37,119 nucleotides of DNA, from contig JAUXRN010000106.1 of the NCBI GenBank assembly GCA_030681835.1, forward strand, positions 1 to 37,119, read 5' to 3'. This stretch comes from Actinomycetota bacterium. GTDB lineage: Bacteria; Actinomycetota; Actinomycetes; S36-B12. The notes under the pieces were generated by a model, which worked only from the letters and a program-made list of their open reading frames with translations, did no database searches and had not been told where the DNA came from. A program made the translations under genes and the position numbers. Shown here piece after piece: positions 33,835 to 37,119 of the stretch (positions are counted from its first letter, which is position 1; every line of letters begins with the position of its first letter).

Positions 33835-34401
33835 CTAGCCGCCTGCACTGGCTTGACCGATGACAGCAATCAATGTGGCGAGGTCAGGGATTGAGACCGC
33901 AGGAAGTGCGGGGGCCGTTTCGTGCTGGTGCCTGCAGCGACCGCGGTAGGTATTCGCGAGGCGGTCTTTGAGGACGTCGGTGCGTTCGTGGAAGGTGACG
34001 CTCTCGGCGATGTGGGCGCTGGGGTTGCGGATGTAGCTCTGCCAAAGGCCCCACCAGGCGGTGATCTCTTCGAACACGTCGGTGTGCATCCACCAGCAGT
34101 GGTAGGGGAATTGTTCGGTGGTGAAGTTCCAGCGGGGGATGGCCCATTCGAGGAATGTGCACAGGGCGCCGAAGGTGTCGGAGAAGTCGTCGTCCTCCAT
34201 CGCGTGCCAGTTGACCGACGTGCCGAGGTCGCCGCGCGGGCCTTCGCCGGGTCGGGCCAGTGGTGATCCGGGGTCGTGCCAAGGGGTGTTGTGCTGGTGG
34301 GCGTGCTCGGCGTCGACGCGGGCGAGGACCGCTTCGAGCTGCTGCTGCTTCTTCGGGTTGACCGGCGGTTCATCGGCGCTGTGCTCGCTGGCCCCGGTCA
34401 T
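33835..34401 (-). CDS. DUF4913 family protein of the conjugation operon
   Basis: A 188-residue protein matching the actinobacterial element family DUF4913: an aromatic-rich core FPYHCWWMHTDVFEEITAWWGLWQ near residue 100, followed by a HERTDVLKDRLA segment. An N-terminal Gln/Glu-rich helix (NPKKQQQLEAVLARVDAEHA) precedes it. Such proteins are found with TraG/VirD4 and VirB4 genes in integrative elements; the role is unknown. The ATG at 34401 overlaps the stop of the zinc-ribbon gene (ATGA). The frame extends much farther upstream, but only as an antisense shadow of other genes. It is last in the minus-strand operon. Confidence 0.75.
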   Translation of the reverse strand: MTGASEHSADEPPVNPKKQQQLEAVLARVDAEHAHQHNTPWHDPGSPLARPGEGPRGDLGTSVNWHAMEDDDFSDTFGALCTFLEWAIPRWNFTTEQFPYHCWWMHTDVFEEITAWWGLWQSYIRNPSAHIAESVTFHERTDVLKDRLANTYRGRCRHQHETAPALPAVSIPDLATLIAVIGQASAGG

Positions 34402-34577
34402 GGCGCCTGCTGGTTGGTGGCGGTTCCGTGCTTGACGGGTCGGGTGAGTCGGCCGAGGTGCCATCCGGCGCAGGCGTGGCAGTAGTAGGCGCGTCGGGGT
34501 GCGTCGGGGTGCCGCTTGCGGTGGGTTCGGGCTTGGGCGCGGGTGTCGAAGGTCCGCTTGCCGGTGGGGCAGGTCAT
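34398..34577 (-). CDS. Small zinc-ribbon-like protein of the conjugation operon
   Basis: A 59-residue basic protein with MTCPTGKRTFDTRAQARTH and YYCHACAGWHLGRLT. The C-x2-C-x2-WH pattern, with a further Cys near the N-terminus, suggests a small zinc ribbon, a type common in actinobacterial mobile elements. Overlaps of four bases with the coupling protein stop and with the DUF4913 start show it is a genuine link in the operon. The ATG at 34577 is fixed by these overlaps. Confidence 0.7.
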   Translation of the reverse strand: MTCPTGKRTFDTRAQARTHRKRHPDAPRRAYYCHACAGWHLGRLTRPVKHGTATNQQAP

Positions 34578-36406
34578 GGCGACTCCGGTGCGGGCTGGGG
34601 CGTCCAGGGTGTGGCCAGGCCGGTGCCGCCGGAGTCCAGGATCGCGTCCTCGACGTGGCGCTGCTGGGCGGTGATCCGGGCGGCGTCGGGTCGGGCGGTC
34701 CACGGTCGCATCCGCAGGGGGAAGGGGTCGGTCTGGGATTGCAGCATGACGGCGGACCCGAAGGGGATGGCGCGGATGGCGTCGGGGGGCAGGATCGGCA
34801 CCTTCCGTAGCGAGGTTGATGTGGTGGCACCGCTGTCGATGGCGAGGGCGTGGGCGGAGTGGCTGCTGGTGGTGTACCAGTCGTCGCGTTCGCCGATGAG
34901 TCCGGAGATGTCGCGGCAGTCGTCGGCGTCATCGGAGCCGCCGAGGATGAGCTTGATCTGGCTGGCGCTGAACACGGTGGAGGCGTCCTCGTCGCCGAAG
35001 CGGGAGCGGACCTGGGCGAGGGTTTGGAAGATGGGGATGATCGTCAGCGATTGGCCGCGACCGTCGGCGAGGAGGTTGGGCAGGGAGGGGATGGGGGCGA
35101 CGTTGGCGCATTCGTCGAGCAGGAACAGCACGGGCGGGTCCATCCGCCCGCCGGGGGAGCGGGCGGCGGTGACGCGGGCGGTGTAGGCGACGTCCTCGAT
35201 GAGGGCGGACACGAATCCGGCGGACGCGGCGGCGCCGCGGTCGGTGGCCAGGCAGTAGAGGGTGCCGTGGTCGCGCAGCAGCGACTCCGCGGAGATCGCC
35301 GGTCGGGTGGGGGTGGGGGTGAGGGCGGCGCGAACGGTCGGCAGGGACAGGGGGGTGATGGCGGAGGATACGACGCTCATGACGGATCCGACGAACCGCG
35401 GGTCGGGGTTGTGGATGAGGCCGCGCAGCCGGGAGTCCCAGGTGATGGCCGCGTCGGGGTGGTTCTCGAGGATCGCCAGGGCGATGTCCATGGCGTGGGG
35501 GGACTGCATCCACCGGTAGGCGGTGTCGATGTCCGCCCCGTTGAGGGCGGCGGCGTGGAGGACGGCTTCGATGATGGTCTTGGCGTGGCCCCGCCAGACC
35601 GCGTTCTCGCCGTTGGTGGCGATGCCGGTGTTGGCGGCGAGGGCTTCGGCGCGGGTGGCGGCGCGGATGGGGTCCTCGCAGCCGGCGATCGCATCCCACG
35701 CGACCTGATGGTCGAATCCCGCGCCGAGCATCCCCTGCGGGTCGAATACGCCGACCGGACCGAGGCCGGCGCGTGTGGTGAGGGTGGCCTTGATGTTGTC
35801 GGGTTTGGTGGAGGTGGTGATGACGGCGCCGGGGGCGTCGAGGATCGCGTTGATCGCGATGTGCAGGCCCTTGCCGGAGCCGGGGGGTCCGACGACGAGG
35901 ATGCTGCGCTCCACTGACGCCCACACCGCTTGCCCGCGGGAGGTGCCGAGGTAGTAGCCGACATCGGCCGGGGTCGGCTTGTCCAGTGTCGGGCGCAATA
36001 TGGCGGCCTGGGCCATCAGCGTGCGGGGTGAGGCGGCGCGGGTGACGGCTTCGCGGGTGGCCCAGCCGTCGCGGGTGTCGAACGCGGCGGCGCGATGCTT
36101 CGGTGCCGTGGTCCGGTAGCGGCGGTGCCGCTGCACCCGCATGATCACTAGGGTGACCGCTGCGGCGAGGAGCAGCAGGACCGCGGCGTGGACGGCCACC
36201 GGGACACCGGGCACGTACGGGGTCATTCCCAGGGCGCGGACGGCGCGGGTGAGGGTGAACCGCGGCGTGGGGTGCGCGGTGAGGACGGCGAGCAGCCAGC
36301 CGGTGGCGTGGATCGCGGCGACCAGCGCGAGGCCGGTCGCGGCGATGATGACGACCGTCTTTTCGATGACTAACGCCCCCGGGTTCGGCGACCCCGACGC
36401 GCTCAC
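34574..36406 (-). CDS. Type IV coupling protein (VirD4/TraG family ATPase)
   Basis: A 610-residue coupling protein that would bring the relaxase-DNA complex to the secretion channel. Two N-terminal membrane segments lie near residues 14-43 and 68-89. The ATPase domain has Walker A GPPGSGKG near 173-180 and Walker B VLFLLDECANVAP near 425-437, followed by the family segments PNLLADGRGQSLTIIPIFQTL and FSASQIKLILGG. The GTG at 36406 is chosen because it overlaps the upstream ATPase gene stop by four bases (GTGA). A frame start at 36475 would add 23 residues antisense to nothing helpful. It is the middle gene of the conjugation operon. Confidence 0.88.
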   Translation of the reverse strand: MSASGSPNPGALVIEKTVVIIAATGLALVAAIHATGWLLAVLTAHPTPRFTLTRAVRALGMTPYVPGVPVAVHAAVLLLLAAAVTLVIMRVQRHRRYRTTAPKHRAAAFDTRDGWATREAVTRAASPRTLMAQAAILRPTLDKPTPADVGYYLGTSRGQAVWASVERSILVVGPPGSGKGLHIAINAILDAPGAVITTSTKPDNIKATLTTRAGLGPVGVFDPQGMLGAGFDHQVAWDAIAGCEDPIRAATRAEALAANTGIATNGENAVWRGHAKTIIEAVLHAAALNGADIDTAYRWMQSPHAMDIALAILENHPDAAITWDSRLRGLIHNPDPRFVGSVMSVVSSAITPLSLPTVRAALTPTPTRPAISAESLLRDHGTLYCLATDRGAAASAGFVSALIEDVAYTARVTAARSPGGRMDPPVLFLLDECANVAPIPSLPNLLADGRGQSLTIIPIFQTLAQVRSRFGDEDASTVFSASQIKLILGGSDDADDCRDISGLIGERDDWYTTSSHSAHALAIDSGATTSTSLRKVPILPPDAIRAIPFGSAVMLQSQTDPFPLRMRPWTARPDAARITAQQRHVEDAILDSGGTGLATPWTPQPAPESP

Positions 36407-37119
36407 GCCGCACCACCCGCTGGGGCAGTCGCGCGCGCGGGCCGGTCGTTCATCGCAAAGGTGGTGTCCCACCACTGGAGCTCATACGGGTGGAGGTCGA
36501 CCTGGAGGCGGTAGGAGCGCATGCCGTGGATGGTCTGCAGCTTGACGAGGAACTCCCCGCGGGAGGCGGTGGCGATGATGTGGGCCTCGGCGGCGGTGAG
36601 GTCCAGGGCCCGGGTGGTCAGGGGGATCTCCTTGGCGGGCTGGTAGCCGATGATCTTCGTGCCCGCCAGGGCAAGGAGGGATTCGGCCTTGTTGCGTTCG
36701 GCCGAGTCGGCGGCGCCGATGTTGAGGGTGTCGCGCAGGTTGTGCAGCACCAGGACGTTCGACAGGCCCCAGGAGCGGGCGAGTCGGAACTGCTGCTGCA
36801 GCCGGTCGATCGCGCCATGCGCATGCGCCAGTACCCGCCACGCCTCGTCGTAGACGGCGAACCGCTGCCCGTTCCCAGGGGTGGCGAGGGCGGCTTCCAT
36901 CCAGGCGGAGGCGCAGGTGAACGCGATCGACAGGTTCGCGTTGTCGTTGTAGAGGTCGGACAGGTCGATCGCCACGATCGGGGCAGTGGAGTCGAACCGG
37001 GTGGTCGACGGGCCGTCGAACAGGTCCTTCGCGACAGTGGACAGCAGTCCGTCGAACGCCCACCGGGCGGTGTTCCCGGAAACGAGCACCTCGGACACGG
37101 TGCGGGCGATGCCGGCCGC
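36403..37119 (-). CDS. VirB4-like conjugation ATPase, C-terminal part (partial)
   Basis: The last 238 residues of a larger protein that continues beyond the right edge; the frame is open to base 119 of the last block. It shows the RecA-like core of VirB4/TraC ATPases: PIVAIDLSDLYND, a Walker B-like QRFAVYDEAWRVL, RLARSWGLSNVLVLHNLRD, and a C-terminal GEFLVKLQTIHGMRS. These proteins power pilus and channel assembly in type IV secretion. The Walker A part is outside the window. Its stop overlaps the coupling protein GTG. Confidence 0.75.
   Translation of the reverse strand, partial: AAGIARTVSEVLVSGNTARWAFDGLLSTVAKDLFDGPSTTRFDSTAPIVAIDLSDLYNDNANLSIAFTCASAWMEAALATPGNGQRFAVYDEAWRVLAHAHGAIDRLQQQFRLARSWGLSNVLVLHNLRDTLNIGAADSAERNKAESLLALAGTKIIGYQPAKEIPLTTRALDLTAAEAHIIATASRGEFLVKLQTIHGMRSYRLQVDLHPYELQWWDTTFAMNDRPARATAPAGGAA

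Noticed and set aside
34850-35917. Glycine-rich 355-codon frame on the plus strand
   Set aside because: Antisense to the coupling protein; low-complexity shadow.

Overview
The window is high-GC actinobacterial DNA. It has dense operons with overlapping stop/start codons, frequent GTG starts, a Streptomyces-type crotonyl-CoA carboxylase/reductase, and conjugation genes of a kind usual in actinobacterial integrative elements. The genus cannot be fixed from the sequence alone. It divides into two blocks that meet at a 3' fragment of a tRNA-Thr(CGT) gene near 19.24-19.28 kb.

Left block (1-19 kb), carbon catabolism. At 139-3658 (+) lies a four-component soluble diiron monooxygenase operon: a C-terminal remnant of the alpha subunit, then gamma, Rieske ferredoxin, effector, beta and reductase. 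The alpha gene has lost its 5' part, including the iron-binding region, and carries a C-run frameshift, so this copy cannot work as read. It is followed by an aldehyde-dehydrogenase homologue without the usual catalytic Cys and Glu. On the minus strand (12.05 to 5.4 kb) lies hcmB-hcl-meaB-hcmA-(gap)-etfB-etfA. HcmA carries the Ile and Asp active-site pair that marks 2-hydroxyisobutyryl-CoA mutases, so this operon should activate 2-hydroxyisobutyrate to its CoA ester and rearrange it to 3-hydroxybutyryl-CoA. Divergently on the plus strand (12.5-18.9 kb) are ccr, ecm (frameshifted), mcl, mcd and a 3-hydroxybutyryl-CoA dehydrogenase gene, which are most of the dedicated ethylmalonyl-CoA pathway. 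EtfAB would take electrons from Mcd. A FadR-type palindrome sits just upstream of hcmB between the two operons.

My reading is a locus for a tertiary branched C4 compound such as isobutene or a tert-butyl compound. The route would be oxygenation to 2-hydroxyisobutyrate, CoA activation, mutase, C4-CoA, then the ethylmalonyl-CoA pathway for biosynthesis. No epoxide hydrolase, diol dehydrogenase, thiolase, crotonase, mesaconyl-CoA hydratase or epimerase is in the window.

Right block (19.2-37.1 kb), an integrative and conjugative element. Next to the tRNA 3' fragment lies a tyrosine recombinase that appears N-terminally truncated. Then come a single-chain restriction-modification enzyme, a two-gene membrane protein operon, a secreted Pro/Ala-rich protein divergent from a TetR regulator, a second secreted protein with a helix-turn-helix protein upstream of it, a MobF relaxase-helicase, a convergent gene pair (an unnamed CxxH/C-containing protein and a DUF488 protein), and a tightly coupled minus-strand conjugation operon (VirB4-like ATPase, VirD4/TraG coupling protein, zinc-ribbon peptide, DUF4913 protein) that runs off the right edge. 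The tRNA fragment beside the integrase suggests tandem elements at one tRNA gene, with the catabolic block perhaps part of a second island.
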